Positions 1 to 8,384 of a stretch of 64,000 nt of DNA are shown piece after piece. Position 1 is the stretch's first letter, and every line of letters begins with the position of its first letter. Made by a program: the position numbers and the translations under genes. The notes below the pieces were generated by a model, which was given only the letters and a program-made list of their open reading frames with translations, had not been told where the DNA came from and ran no database searches. The stretch comes from Streptomyces echinoruber. GTDB taxonomy: Bacteria > Actinomycetota > Actinomycetes > Streptomycetales > Streptomycetaceae. The stretch covers positions 188,120-252,119 of the forward strand of contig NZ_BMWH01000001.1 of NCBI RefSeq assembly GCF_014651135.1, read 5' to 3'.

Positions 1-196
1 CGGCACTGGCGGTGATCGCGATCTCCGGCAGGTTGGTGGCGATCGCCAGCAGGATCAGCCCGCCGAGGGCGCTGCCCAGACGCAGCCGCTCGGAGAGCAC
101 GTCGGTGGTGTCGGACAGCTTGATTCCCGCGTACCAGATCACCGCCGCGCTCGCGAGGAACAGCACCAGCAGCACAGGTGAGCTCAAAGATCCCAT
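1..196 (-). CDS. Cation antiporter (CaCA, Na+/Ca2+ exchanger-like), N-terminal part
   Basis: This is the first 65 residues of a membrane antiporter that runs off the left edge. The protein starts MGSLSSPVLL. A first hydrophobic helix (about residues 8-25) is followed by SERLRLGSALGGLILLAIAT and NLPEIAITAS, which matches the first alpha-repeat of calcium/cation antiporters (G-x-x-x-x-A-x-x-T-x-x-P-E). Family members exchange Na+ or H+ for Ca2+ or other cations at the plasma membrane. The start is the ATG whose complement lies at 194-196. The family call rests on the alpha-repeat only, because the rest lies outside the window. Confidence 0.75.
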   Translation of the reverse strand, partial: MGSLSSPVLLVLFLASAAVIWYAGIKLSDTTDVLSERLRLGSALGGLILLAIATNLPEIAITASA

Positions 197-238
197 GCCG
201 CAGTGAGTACCCGCCGCGGCCGGGAATCCCGAGCAGCC

Positions 239-389
239 CGGTACGGCCTGGTCGCCCGGTACGGCCTGGTCGCCCGGTACGGCCCGGTGGCCCGGTACGG
301 CCTGGTCGCCCGGCGCGGCCCGGCCGACGGGGGTGCGCGGCGCCGGATCCGTGGCGGACCGGATCCGTGGCGGACCGGATCCGCGGCGG
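239..389. repeat. Two adjacent short tandem repeats (18 bp and 16 bp units)
   Basis: Positions 239-310 hold four near-identical 18-bp units of the form CGGTACGGCCTGGTCGCC. Positions 345-389 hold nearly three 16-bp units GGATCCGTGGCGGACC. The units abut directly with no unique spacers, so this is a tandem repeat and not a CRISPR. It fills most of the 298-bp gap between the divergent antiporter and the DMT transporter. I see no gene in this gap. Confidence 0.85.
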
Positions 390-494
390 GAAGCCGGACC
401 GGACACCGCGTGAGAGCGTAAAGAAGGACAGATAGGGTATTCCGGGTGGCTAGAGCTCGCGGGGGCAAGGACGGGGCAAACAGGTAGGGCTGCG

Positions 495-1415
495 ATGGTC
501 TACTTCTTCGGCCTGGCCTCCGCGTGCATGCTGGGCGTCGGTTTCGTGCTTCAGCAGCACGCCGCCGAGCGGGCGCCCATGAGTGACCTGCTGCGGTTCC
601 GCCTGCTGTGGGACCTGGCCCACAGCCGTCTGTGGCTCGGTGGTATCGCCTGCATGGTGGTGGGCCAGGTGCTCGGCACGGTGGCGCTCGCCGCGGGTGA
701 CCTGTCCCAGGTGGAACCGCTGCTGGTCACCAACCTGCTGTTCGCCATGGCGCTGGCCCGAAGGCTCAGCGGGCAGCGGCTGGGGGCGTCGGGGTGGGCG
801 GGCGTCCTGGTGCTCAGCGGGGGAGTGGCGGCGTTCAGCCTGGCCGGACGGCCCAGCGGCGGAGCCGCGGACGCCGACCCCTTCAGACGCTGGCTCGTCA
901 TCGGCCTGGTCGTCGGCCTGGCCCTGATCCTGGTGATCTTCGCCCGTCACCTCCCGCTCTTCGAGGAGCCTCCCCTCCTGGCCGCCGCGGCGGGCGCGCT
1001 GTACGGGCTGCAGGACGCCCTGACCCGGGTGTCCAGCGGCATCTTCGGCCGTGCGGGGATCACCGGCCTGCTGGTCCACTGGGAGCCCTACGCCCTGGTG
1101 GCGCTGGCCGTCACCGGTCTGATGCTGGTGCAGAGCGCCTTCGAGGCCGGGCCGCTGCGCATGTCGCTGCCGACGCTGACGGCTACCGAGCCCCTGGTGG
1201 GGATCGGCTGCGGCATCGGGTTCCTCGGTGACCGGCTGGAGACCGGAGCGGTCGCGCTGACCTGGGAGGCCGTCGGTCTGGTCGCCATCGTGACCGGGGT
1301 GTTCCTGCTGGCCCGCCACCCGGCGATGCCGGGATGCGCGGACGTGGAGAAACAGCCGGGACCGGCCGACCGCAGCCGCGGGGGAATCAGCCCCGAGGAG
1401 AGCAGCCGGCCCTAG
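495..1415 (+). CDS. DMT-superfamily (EamA/NIPA-like) membrane transporter
   Basis: The 306-residue product is almost entirely hydrophobic, with about nine or ten predicted membrane helices, and reads as two related halves. It starts MVYFFGLASACMLGVGFVLQ. The internal stretch QVEPLLVTNLLFAMALARRL resembles the drug/metabolite transporter fold (DMAE/NIPA-like in actinobacteria). The C-terminal 30 residues are polar and charged and probably cytoplasmic. The ATG is preceded by the purine stretch AGGTAGGG at a usable distance. Family members move small metabolites or cations across the plasma membrane. The substrate cannot be told from sequence. It appears monocistronic. Confidence 0.8.
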   Translation: MVYFFGLASACMLGVGFVLQQHAAERAPMSDLLRFRLLWDLAHSRLWLGGIACMVVGQVLGTVALAAGDLSQVEPLLVTNLLFAMALARRLSGQRLGASGWAGVLVLSGGVAAFSLAGRPSGGAADADPFRRWLVIGLVVGLALILVIFARHLPLFEEPPLLAAAAGALYGLQDALTRVSSGIFGRAGITGLLVHWEPYALVALAVTGLMLVQSAFEAGPLRMSLPTLTATEPLVGIGCGIGFLGDRLETGAVALTWEAVGLVAIVTGVFLLARHPAMPGCADVEKQPGPADRSRGGISPEESSRP

Positions 1416-1804
1416 CGAGGACTGTCGCGGAAAGCCGCGTTTCCCCTGCCGGGACGCCGGGCGACCGGAGTTCCGGGGCGGCACGGCGCGATGCGGCGCG
1501 GCGCGGTTCGGGCGGGGCGGCATGGACGCGGTCGATCCGGTTTATGAGGCCGGCCCATGAGGCCGGCCCGCACCACGTGTGCCGACCTCCACGGAGATGC
1601 CGTCGACCCACCCGTGACGACGCACCGCCGCGGCGTTCACCAGGGTGTCCGGTCGCCCCGTCCGCCGTGATCCGCAGCCTGCCGCCCGGCTCTCCGCCCG
1701 ATTCTCCGCCCGGCTCTCCGCGTGGCACTGCTCCGGCGGGGGAGGGAGAATCGGGGAGAGGCGCGCGGTCCGCCCGGATGCGCGGCGGCGCAAGAGGAGT
1801 CCCG
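1416..1804. other. Non-coding stretch with short direct repeats
   Basis: Between the DMT transporter and the DUF5133 gene I find no convincing gene. A direct repeat ATGAGGCCGGCCC occurs twice around 1546-1570. A CCCGGCTCTCCG-type repeat occurs around 1685-1722. The DUF5133 promoter probably lies near the right end. The long open frames here lack family similarity and reflect the base composition. Confidence 0.5.
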
Positions 1805-2032
1805 ATGTTGATGGCCCATCCCGCGGTGCTGAGGGATCTCGTCGAGCAGTACGAGACCCTCGCCGCGCTGCACGCGTCCGAGTCGGAGAGCACGCAGGTG
1901 CGGCAGCGGATGGAGGACGTCGCCTACACCCTGTGCGTGTCCACCGGCACCCGGGAGGTGGAGACGGCTCTGGCCGTCGCCCGCGACCAGTTGCGCGGTG
2001 CCGGGATCCGTACCGTGCCGCCCCGGCGGTGA
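1805..2032 (+). CDS. DUF5133 family small protein
   Basis: This 75-residue protein starts MLMAHPAVLRDLVEQYETLA. It contains the YTLCVSTGTREVETAL stretch that I recognise from the DUF5133 family, which is widespread and multicopy in Streptomyces and has no established function. The fold is probably helical with an amphipathic N terminus. The ATG at 1805 is chosen because MLM- is the usual family N terminus. An ATG two codons later is the alternative. The gene stands alone. Confidence 0.8.
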   Translation: MLMAHPAVLRDLVEQYETLAALHASESESTQVRQRMEDVAYTLCVSTGTREVETALAVARDQLRGAGIRTVPPRR

Positions 2033-2117
2033 AGGCCGGACGCCTCGCCGAACGCGTCCGGCCCGGCCGGAACCGGGGCCGCCCGGTTCCCGGTCCGGTC
2101 GTTTCCACCGGCCGGGT

Positions 2118-2411
2118 TTCCGCGGCTTCCTCTTCGCCGACGCCACCGCGCTCGCCCACGCCCCGGACCTCGGCGAAGCCCTGCGCCAGGTCCACCAGCA
2201 CGTCGCGCGGATCCTCGCCGACCTGCTGTGTCGCGGCCGGGCGGCCGGGGACGTGCGCACCGACATCGACGCCGGTACCGCCGCCTGGTGGCTCGTGTCG
2301 CTCCTGGCGGGCCGCTCCTTCCGCGCGGCCGTCGTGCCCGACCGGGAACGCGTGGAGGCCGAACTGACGGAGCCGGCCCTGCGCTCACTGCGGCCGGCGC
2401 GGGGGGAGTGA
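2118..2411 (+). pseudogene. Remnant of a TetR-family regulator (C-terminal ligand domain only)
   Basis: From about 2118 the frame reads FRGFLFADATALAHAPDLGE and continues through HQHVARILADLLCRGRAAGD and AWWLVSLLAGRSFRAAV. This is the pattern of a TetR_C ligand-binding domain: helical, with D-x-D/A-G and W-x-L-V-S-L-L near the end. No helix-turn-helix domain is encoded upstream, and the preceding 40 codons are low-complexity Arg/Pro/Gly. It is therefore read as the 3' end of a decayed tetR gene. A small stand-alone protein is possible but lacks a plausible start. Confidence 0.5.
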
Positions 2412-2531
2412 CGGGGTCCCAGGCGGTCGCAGGCATCGGGGGTGACGAGGGTGACGAGGGTGACGGGGCACCGGGTTCCCAGCGGGCCGGTTCGAGCCGC
2501 GGTCGCCCCCGGGGTCTGCGCGCCCGGACGG

Positions 2532-2630
2532 CACGCGTTTCGGTGGCACGGGCGGCACGCGTTTCGGTGGCGTGCGCCTCGGCGGTGCGCACTTCGGCGG
2601 TATGCACTGCGGTGGCATGCGCCCCGGCGG
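2532..2630. repeat. Degenerate 15-bp tandem repeat
   Basis: About six diverged 15-bp units of the form CACGCGTTTCGGTGG / TGCGCACTTCGGCGG lie head to tail, interrupted once by a 9-bp piece (2547-2555). They follow the TetR remnant and precede the small membrane protein gene. The period is a multiple of three and leaves open frames, but none has a credible start or family match. Confidence 0.7.
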
Positions 2631-2744
2631 TACGCGGCGGCGCATGGGCACGTGAAGGTCACCGAATCTTCACGCCAACGGCCCGATCGGCGGGTGGCCG
2701 GCAGGGCACCCGGCATGTGCCGTCTGCCACGAGGGAGGCAGGAA

Positions 2745-2969
2745 GTGATCGTGCTCATCGCATCCCTGCTGCTGCCGGTGGCGGGACTGCTGCTGTTCGG
2801 CATGGACCACATCGAGGACCGCCTGTTCAGCGGGCCGAGCTCCCCTAGGGCGAGCTCTCCTCGCCATGCCCGTGCCCGCCGCCACCTGCGTCTGATCCGC
2901 GGAGGCGGAGCAGGCGCCCCCGCCCGGCCGGAGGCCGGGAGCCGGGAGCGGCGTCTCGACGCGGCCTAG
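2745..2969 (+). CDS. Small single-helix membrane protein
   Basis: The 74-residue product has one hydrophobic segment at residues 1-20 (MIVLIASLLLPVAGLLLFGM). A short acidic motif DHIEDRLF and a basic Arg/His-rich tail ending in RARRHLRLIRGG follow. It is probably anchored with a cytoplasmic basic tail. The GTG start is supported by a strong GAGGGAGGCAGGA ribosome-binding site. Similar short proteins occur widely in Streptomyces. I know no function. Confidence 0.7.
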   Translation: MIVLIASLLLPVAGLLLFGMDHIEDRLFSGPSSPRASSPRHARARRHLRLIRGGGAGAPARPEAGSRERRLDAA

Positions 2970-3031
2970 CGCCGACGCGTCCCGGACCGCTCCGGGAGGC
3001 GTCGGCGCCGCGCCGTCGACCGGCGTCGCAC

Positions 3032-3076
3032 CGCCTGTGCCGCGCCCGGCACCAGAGGACGGGCGCGGCACAGGCG
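3032..3076 (+). terminator. Rho-independent-type hairpin
   Basis: A perfect 17-bp inverted repeat (CGCCTGTGCCGCGCCCG, 11-nt loop, then its exact complement) lies 60 bp after the small membrane protein gene. No U-tract follows, which is usual in Streptomyces. Confidence 0.8.
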
Positions 3077-3118
3077 CGTCCGGGCACAGGCGAGGCGTTC
3101 CCAGGTGCGCCCCCGACG

Positions 3119-3232
3119 TTCGCGTCCGCCCGCGGTGCTCACTCGCATCGGTGGCGCTCACCCGCATCCATGGTGTTCACCTGCATCCGCAGTGCTCACG
3201 TACGTTCGCAGTATTCACATGCATTTGTGCTT
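3119..3232. repeat. Six diverged 19-bp tandem units upstream of the SpoIIE phosphatase
   Basis: Six consecutive 19-bp units start at 3119, 3138, 3157, 3176, 3195 and 3214. They follow the pattern TTCACCTGCATCCGCAGTG with many substitutions and become progressively more AT-rich to the right. The array ends about 105 bp before the phosphatase start, so it probably lies in or just upstream of its promoter. The rest of the 2970-3337 gap holds the terminator above and no gene. Confidence 0.75.
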
Positions 3233-3337
3233 ATTTGTCGATTTCGACGAGGGTGGGGCGGGCGCCGTCGAACGCGTGGACTAGCCTGGGGGCGGCCCAG
3301 GGGCAGCGGGACGCTTCCGGGTGGAGGGAGGAGGTCC

Positions 3338-4936
3338 ATGCCGCAGCAGGCGTCAGCACACCACGGGGTGTCCGGCAGGGTGAACGGCCCGGCACCGGCG
3401 CGGGCCGCCTCGGCTCCGTCCCCGTCCCCGTACCCGGGCCCGGGCCCGGATCCGGAGGTGGAGTCCGGCAGGCTTGCCGCGGTACGCCGCTACGAGATCC
3501 TCGACACTCCGCCGGACGGCGCCTTCGACCGGATCGCGGGGCTCGCGGCCCGGCTGTTCGACGTGCCGGTGGCGACCGTGGCGATCGTCGACGTGGACCG
3601 GGTGTGGTTCAAGGCGGTGCACGGCCTGGAGGGCGTCACGCAGATCGGCCGGGGCCCGGGCCTGTGCGCCTCCACGGTGCTGCGGGACGAGGCCCTGGTG
3701 ATCCCCGACACCCTCCTCGACCCGCTCGCCAGCACCAACCCGCTGGTCACCGGCCCGATGGGGGTCCGCTTCTACGCGGCCGCACCCATCGTCACCTCCG
3801 ACGGGTACCGGCTGGGCACCGTCAACATCCTCGACACCCGCCCGCGGGTGCTCACCGAGGAGGACGTGGCCACCCTCACCGACCTCGCGGGCATCGTCAT
3901 GGACGAGCTGGAGCTGCGGCTGTCGGCGATCCGCACGGTGCGCGACGAGCGGGAGCGCCGCGAGGCCGAACGCCGGCACGCCGAGCAGGAGCGGCGCCGC
4001 GCCGAGCGGGAGCGGGCCGCACGGGAACGGGAACGGGCCGAGCGGGAGCGCGAGCAGGCCGCACGGGAGCGGGCCGAGCGCGACCGGGCCGCCCTGGCGT
4101 CGTTCGCCTCCACCCTGCAGCGCACCCTGCTGCCGCCCGCCCTGCCGGCCGTCCCCGGCCTGGAGCTGGCCTGCCACTACCACGCGGCCTCCGCGGACGA
4201 CGTCGGCGGCGACTTCTACGACGTCTTCCCCGTCGACGACACTCGCTGGGCGTTCTTCCTCGGCGACGTGTGCGGCAAGGGCGTGCAGGCGGCCACGGTC
4301 ACCTCGCTGGCCCGCAACACGCTGCGCGCCGCGGCCCACCACGACGCCGACCCGCTGGCCGTGCTGGGCATGCTCAACACCGCGCTGCTGGCCGACGTGT
4401 GGGCCGGCCGCCGGTACTGCACCGCCCTGTTCGGCCTGCTCACCCCTGACGGGGACGGCACGTTCAGCGTCACGCTGGCCTCCGGCGGGCACCCGCCCGC
4501 CTACCGCCTCCGGCCCGACGGCGGCCACGGCGGCGTACGCGTCGACGCCGTACGGCCCGAGGGCGGCATGCTCATCGGCGCGCTGCCCGAGGCGCGGTTC
4601 GCCGCCACCGCCTTCCGGCTGCGGCCCGGCGACGGGCTGCTGCTCTACAGCGACGGCCTCACCGAGGCCGCCACCGGGCCGGGCACCCTGCTGGGCGAGG
4701 AGGGCCTGGCCGCCTTCCTCGCCGGGCGCGCAGCCCCGGTCGGTGCCGCGGAGCTCGTCCGGGACACCGTCGGCCTGCTGCACTCCCTGCCCGAGGGGCC
4801 CCGCGACGACGTCGCGCTGCTGGCCCTTTCCGTACCCTTGCCGGGAGCGGCGCCTCACGGAACGGAGGCCGCCGCCCCGACCACCGCCGCACGAGAAACC
4901 GACGACGGCGAGGAGCACGACCGCCGTGACCGATGA
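3338..4936 (+). CDS. GAF-domain PP2C-type (SpoIIE) serine phosphatase
   Basis: This 532-residue cytoplasmic signalling protein probably dephosphorylates an anti-sigma antagonist. Residues about 45-200 form a GAF sensor domain (from RYEILDTPPDGAFDRIAGLA). Residues about 205-265 are a charged Arg/Glu coiled coil. Residues 266-510 are the SpoIIE phosphatase core. The metal-binding Asp motifs are visible as DDVGGDFYDV, GDVCGKGVQAA, LYSDGLTEA and PRDDVALL. The ATG follows a GGAGGAGG ribosome-binding site. The gene overlaps the STAS gene downstream by 11 nt, so the two are probably translated together and work in one partner switch. Confidence 0.92.
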   Translation: MPQQASAHHGVSGRVNGPAPARAASAPSPSPYPGPGPDPEVESGRLAAVRRYEILDTPPDGAFDRIAGLAARLFDVPVATVAIVDVDRVWFKAVHGLEGVTQIGRGPGLCASTVLRDEALVIPDTLLDPLASTNPLVTGPMGVRFYAAAPIVTSDGYRLGTVNILDTRPRVLTEEDVATLTDLAGIVMDELELRLSAIRTVRDERERREAERRHAEQERRRAERERAARERERAEREREQAARERAERDRAALASFASTLQRTLLPPALPAVPGLELACHYHAASADDVGGDFYDVFPVDDTRWAFFLGDVCGKGVQAATVTSLARNTLRAAAHHDADPLAVLGMLNTALLADVWAGRRYCTALFGLLTPDGDGTFSVTLASGGHPPAYRLRPDGGHGGVRVDAVRPEGGMLIGALPEARFAATAFRLRPGDGLLLYSDGLTEAATGPGTLLGEEGLAAFLAGRAAPVGAAELVRDTVGLLHSLPEGPRDDVALLALSVPLPGAAPHGTEAAAPTTAARETDDGEEHDRRDR

Positions 4937-5273
4937 CTTCGACCTGACCGTGGAACACGCCCGCGACGGGGACCGCACCGTCGTCCGTGTCGCCGGCGAC
5001 GTCGACCTGACCACGGCGCCCGGCCTGCGCGCCGGCGTCATCGACCTCATCGAGGCCGGCCACCGGGACGTCGTCATGGATATGTCCAAGGTGCGCTTCT
5101 GTGACTCCACCGGCCTCAGCGCCCTCATCGGCATCTGGCACCACGCCCGCCAGGCGGGCGGCGCCCTCGGCCTGGCCGTCGTACCCGGCCGGCTGCAGCG
5201 GATGCTGTCGATGACCGGCCTGGACACGGTCCTGCCGACCTACCCGGCGGACGCGGCGGGCTCGCGGGGCTGA
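4926..5273 (+). CDS. STAS-domain anti-sigma factor antagonist
   Basis: The 115-residue protein is a single STAS domain. It shows the V-x-G-D-V-D-L-T-T-A-P beta-strand/helix and the phosphorylatable serine motif VRFCDSTGLSALI (Ser61 from the chosen start). In the family the dephosphorylated form binds an anti-sigma kinase and frees a sigma factor. The GTG start lies inside the end of the upstream SpoIIE phosphatase gene, with GAGGAG before it. The phosphatase is the obvious activator. The HATPase-type kinase at 7327-7812 is a candidate partner, though not in the same operon. Confidence 0.93.
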   Translation: MTDDFDLTVEHARDGDRTVVRVAGDVDLTTAPGLRAGVIDLIEAGHRDVVMDMSKVRFCDSTGLSALIGIWHHARQAGGALGLAVVPGRLQRMLSMTGLDTVLPTYPADAAGSRG

Positions 5274-5489
5274 GCACCCCGGCGCCGCGGTCGCCGCCGC
5301 ATCCGTACGGACTCCGCGGGACCGGAAACGCGGTTGCCCGCCGGATGCCGGCCGCCCTACCGTGGGCAGCACTCCGACGAGACGCTCTCCCGAAGGACGC
5401 CGCAGCGCGGGAGCGTCCCACCCCGCTCGGGCGGGGCGGCGGAGGGGCGGCAACCGTCCTTGCCGTTCCTTCCACCGGAGGTGTTCTCC

Positions 5490-6362
5490 GTGCACTCCGC
5501 CCCTGCCGCACGCACCGTGCACGTCGGTGTCGGCCTGCCCACCGGCGACCCGGCGGCCCTGCTCACCTGGGCCCGCCGCGCCGAGGCCGGTCCCTTCCGC
5601 ACCATCGGCCTGCTCGACCGGGTCGTGTACGACAACCCCGAGCCGCTCGTGGCCCTCGCCGTCCTGGCGGGTGCCACCTCCCGCGTCCGCGTCCAGACGG
5701 AGGTGCTGCTCGCGCCGCTGCGCGACACCGCCCTGCTGGCCAAGCAGGCCGCCACCCTGGACCGGATGACCGGCGGCCGGCTGGTGCTCGGCCTGGGCGT
5801 CGGCGGCCGCGCCGACGACCACCGCGCCACCGGCACCGACCTGCACACCCGCGGCCGGCGCCTGGACCGGCAACTGCCGCTGCTGCGCCGCCTGTGGGCG
5901 GGCGAGCCCTACGGCGACGACGTCGGCCCCGTCGGGCCCGCGCCCGCCCGCCCCGGCGGACCGGAGATCCTCTTCGGCGGCTTCCGCCCGCCCGCGCTGC
6001 GCCGCGCCGCCCGCTGGGGCGACGGCTTCCTCGCGGCGGCGCCGCCCTCCTGGGCGCAGGACCTGTTCGCCACCGTGAGGCGCCACTGGCGGGAGTACGG
6101 GCGTCCCGGCGAGCCCCGCATCGTCGCCCAGGTGAACGTCGCCCTCGGACCGGACGACGTGATCGACGACGCCCGTGCCCGCATGCACGCCTACTACGCC
6201 TTCACCGGCATGGCCGACCGGATGACGGCCGGCCTGCTCACCACTCCGGCCGCGATCCGCTCCGCGCTCACCGCGTTCGGCGACCTCGGGGCCGACGAGG
6301 TCGTGTGCTACTGCCACGGCCTCGACCCGGACCAGGTGGACCGCCTGGCCGACCTGCTGTAG
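5490..6362 (+). CDS. LLM-class (luciferase-like) oxidoreductase, probably F420-dependent
   Basis: The 290-residue protein has the bacterial-luciferase-like TIM-barrel fold, with typical stretches RTIGLLDRVVYDNPEPLVAL, AKQAATLDRMTGGRLVLGLG and ILFGGFRPPALRRAARWGDG. Members use F420 or FMN to oxidise or reduce organic substrates. F420 use is usual for the actinobacterial branch. GGAGG at 5477-5481 sets the GTG at 5490 as start. A GTG at 5481 overlaps that site and is less likely. The gene is monocistronic and convergent with the next. Its substrate is unknown. Confidence 0.85.
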   Translation: MHSAPAARTVHVGVGLPTGDPAALLTWARRAEAGPFRTIGLLDRVVYDNPEPLVALAVLAGATSRVRVQTEVLLAPLRDTALLAKQAATLDRMTGGRLVLGLGVGGRADDHRATGTDLHTRGRRLDRQLPLLRRLWAGEPYGDDVGPVGPAPARPGGPEILFGGFRPPALRRAARWGDGFLAAAPPSWAQDLFATVRRHWREYGRPGEPRIVAQVNVALGPDDVIDDARARMHAYYAFTGMADRMTAGLLTTPAAIRSALTAFGDLGADEVVCYCHGLDPDQVDRLADLL

Positions 6363-6413
6363 CGCCCCGCAGGACTGTGGCACCCCGTGGGCCGGTAGTA
6401 CCCCGTACGCCGG

Positions 6414-7214
6414 TCACTCGCGGAGCCAGAAACCGGACCGTTCCAGCCAGAGATCGAGCAGGTGCGCGTCGCCGTGGACCTCGATGCCCTCGTCGCCGAC
6501 GGCCCGCCGCCGGTACAGCAGCAGAACGAGGTCGGTCGGCGAGGCACGCACGGCGACCGCGGCCTTCTCGTGCGCGCGGCGCCAGACGACGGCGTCGCCG
6601 GTCAGGTCGACCAGCCACTCCGCCGCGGCCCCGGGCGCGGTACCGGTCGCGTGGAAGTGCAGCGTACGGCCGGGGCCGAGCAGCGGGGGCACTCCGGGCC
6701 GGGGCTCGACGAGCTCCGGCGCGGAGCCGAACCCCATCCACTCGTCGACGGCGTCGAGGGCCACGTCCTCCTCGACGGTGAACTCCTCCCCGACCGCCCA
6801 GGTCGCGTCGGCCCGGTGGACGACGGCCTCGTGCAGCATGCGCCGGGCCCAGAACACCGCGGTGCCTCCCGGGCCCGGCGTCCACACCCGCGCCTCGGGC
6901 CCGGCGGCGCGCAACGCGTCCGTCAGCCGTGCCGCGCCCTCGGCGAGCCAGGCGTCCAGCACGTCGGGCCGCTCGTCGGCGTACCCGGCGACGTCGTTGA
7001 CCAGGTCGTCCGGTACGGGCTTCGCCGCCCGGGTCCGTACGACCGTCTCCCCCCAGCGGTGCGTACCGCCGACGTGCCGCAGCAACTGGCTGAGATTCCA
7101 GCCGGGGCAGGTGGGCACGGGGGCCGTCAGGTCCGCACCCTTGACCCGCGACCTCAACAGATCGGTCTGCGTGACGATTTCCGCACAGCAGCGGTCGTAG
7201 CTCAGGACAGTCAT
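6414..7214 (-). CDS. Maleylpyruvate isomerase-family mycothiol-dependent enzyme
   Basis: This 266-residue protein has the MDMPI N-terminal DinB-like four-helix fold. PVPTCPGWNLSQLLRHVGGTH occupies residues about 33-53 and MLHEAVVHRAD about 126-136. His47 or His52, Glu129 and His133 form the expected metal site. The C-terminal third is the smaller MDMPI_C domain. Family enzymes use mycothiol for isomerisation, transfer or detoxification. The substrate is unknown. The start ATG is the only good candidate. It is transcribed convergently to the LLM gene. Confidence 0.85.
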   Translation of the reverse strand: MTVLSYDRCCAEIVTQTDLLRSRVKGADLTAPVPTCPGWNLSQLLRHVGGTHRWGETVVRTRAAKPVPDDLVNDVAGYADERPDVLDAWLAEGAARLTDALRAAGPEARVWTPGPGGTAVFWARRMLHEAVVHRADATWAVGEEFTVEEDVALDAVDEWMGFGSAPELVEPRPGVPPLLGPGRTLHFHATGTAPGAAAEWLVDLTGDAVVWRRAHEKAAVAVRASPTDLVLLLYRRRAVGDEGIEVHGDAHLLDLWLERSGFWLRE

Positions 7215-7326
7215 GGCCGCACGGTAGACCGCCGGTGGCGGGGGACGCCCGCGATGTGCGCGGGGAGCGGCTTCCGCGGCCGGCCTCTACCGGGATCAGC
7301 TTCCGCCGGGATCAGCCGGTCGCCAA

Positions 7327-7812
7327 TCAGGCACCGCCTGGGTGCGGCGTGCCGTCCGCCGGCAGTGCCAGTTCGGCTGTGATCCGCTTGCCCCGCCCCC
7401 AGGGGGCGACCGTCACCGTACGGCTGATCGCCTGGACGATCTCCAGGCCGTGGCCGCCCACCCGCCTGCCGTCCGGCGGCCGCGGCCGCGGCGGCGCCGG
7501 GGAGGTGTCCCAGACGGAGATGCGCAGCCGGTCGCCGGCGGCCGGCAACTCCAGGCCGAGCCCGCAGGGGCCGGGCGCGTGCCGCACGACGTTCGCGACG
7601 AGTTCGCTGACCACCAGGTGCGCGTCCTGCGCGACGTGGTCGGGTACGGGAACGCGGGTGGAGGCGCGGACACGAGCGAGGAAGTCGCCGACTGCCGCGC
7701 GTGCTTCGGCGGCGGTCACCGTGCCGCTGTCCCACGTGGCGTTCCAGCGCAGCGCGACACGCCTGTCCCGGTCCGGCCCATCCGACGCCTGCTGCCTAAG
7801 CGGGATGGCCAT
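7327..7812 (-). CDS. Anti-sigma-type HATPase (RsbW/SpoIIAB-like kinase)
   Basis: This 161-residue protein is a GHKL ATPase domain of the small serine kinase type. The N-box is VVSELVANVVRHA (Asn74), the G1-like motif is SVWDTSP and the G2 motif is VGGHGLEIV. It has no transmembrane or sensor part. In Streptomyces such proteins phosphorylate STAS antagonists and can hold sigma factors inactive. The STAS/SpoIIE pair 2 kb away is a plausible circuit, but this is inference from proximity. Confidence 0.85.
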   Translation of the reverse strand: MAIPLRQQASDGPDRDRRVALRWNATWDSGTVTAAEARAAVGDFLARVRASTRVPVPDHVAQDAHLVVSELVANVVRHAPGPCGLGLELPAAGDRLRISVWDTSPAPPRPRPPDGRRVGGHGLEIVQAISRTVTVAPWGRGKRITAELALPADGTPHPGGA

Positions 7813-8194
7813 GAGGTATGCCTTGAACTGTTGCAGATGTCACAGGGGGTTACTGCTCTTCCGGTGCTGCGTTTACCCGCTCTCGCACCGGATAAGGCGG
7901 CTTGTCGGGTGGCCCGCGTCTCACCGCGGTGCGTCACCCGGCCGCCACGCACCGCACCGGACGCAGGTCGGCGCGCCGGGCAGGGGACCGGCCGGGCGGC
8001 AGGAGGAGGACCGGCCGGCACGCCGGGCAGGGGACCGGATACAGCGGCGGACGGAAAACCGGATACAGCGGCGCACGGAAAACCGGATGCCCCCGCCTCC
8101 CGCTCCTCCCTACACTCGCCACGCCGCCCCGGAAGAGGACGGCGAAGTCGCAAGACGACGAACGACGAACGACGACACCGAGGGGAGCCGCGCC

Positions 8195-8299
8195 GTGGGT
8201 GACCGCACCGCCGTCGCCGTTCCCCGTTCCCGTTCCGAGGTGATCCTGGTGTCCTCGTCGCCCCGGTGCCCGCTGCGCGGCCGGCACCGGAATCCGTGA
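8195..8299 (+). CDS. Possible 34-residue leader peptide
   Basis: A GTG with GAGGGGAG just upstream opens a 34-codon frame ending 206 bp before the EF-G-like gene. The peptide reads MGDRTAVAVPRSRSEVILVS and then a basic end. It has no recognisable domain. It is listed because position, ribosome-binding site and the long leader fit a translated regulatory peptide. It could equally be chance in G+C-rich DNA. Confidence 0.25.
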   Translation: MGDRTAVAVPRSRSEVILVSSSPRCPLRGRHRNP

Positions 8300-8332
8300 C
8301 GTGCGACGGACCCCTTTCGCCTCCTTCTGTTT

Positions 8333-8384
8333 CCTCTGCTTCCCGGCTTTCCTCTGCTTCCCGGCTTTCCTCTGCTTCCCGGCT
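8333..8384. repeat. Three 18-bp pyrimidine-rich tandem units
   Basis: CCTCTGCTTCCCGGCTTT occurs at 8333-8350 and 8351-8368, and the third copy at 8369 is truncated by two bases. On this strand it is strongly pyrimidine-biased, so the transcript of the downstream gene would carry a C/U-rich tract about 120 nt before its start codon. Confidence 0.85.

Noticed and set aside
239..389. Possible CRISPR-like array
   Set aside because: The units abut with no unique spacers and there are no cas genes. These are simple tandem repeats.
3353..5227. Very long open frame antisense to the phosphatase and STAS genes
   Set aside because: High G+C bias keeps the opposite strand open. The composition is Gly/Arg/Val-rich with no family match, while the plus strand has clear domains. 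Similar shadows across the window were also dropped.
7902..8243. 113-codon frame before the EF-G-like gene
   Set aside because: The product is low-complexity Arg/Gly/Thr encoded by tandem repeats and shows no domain.
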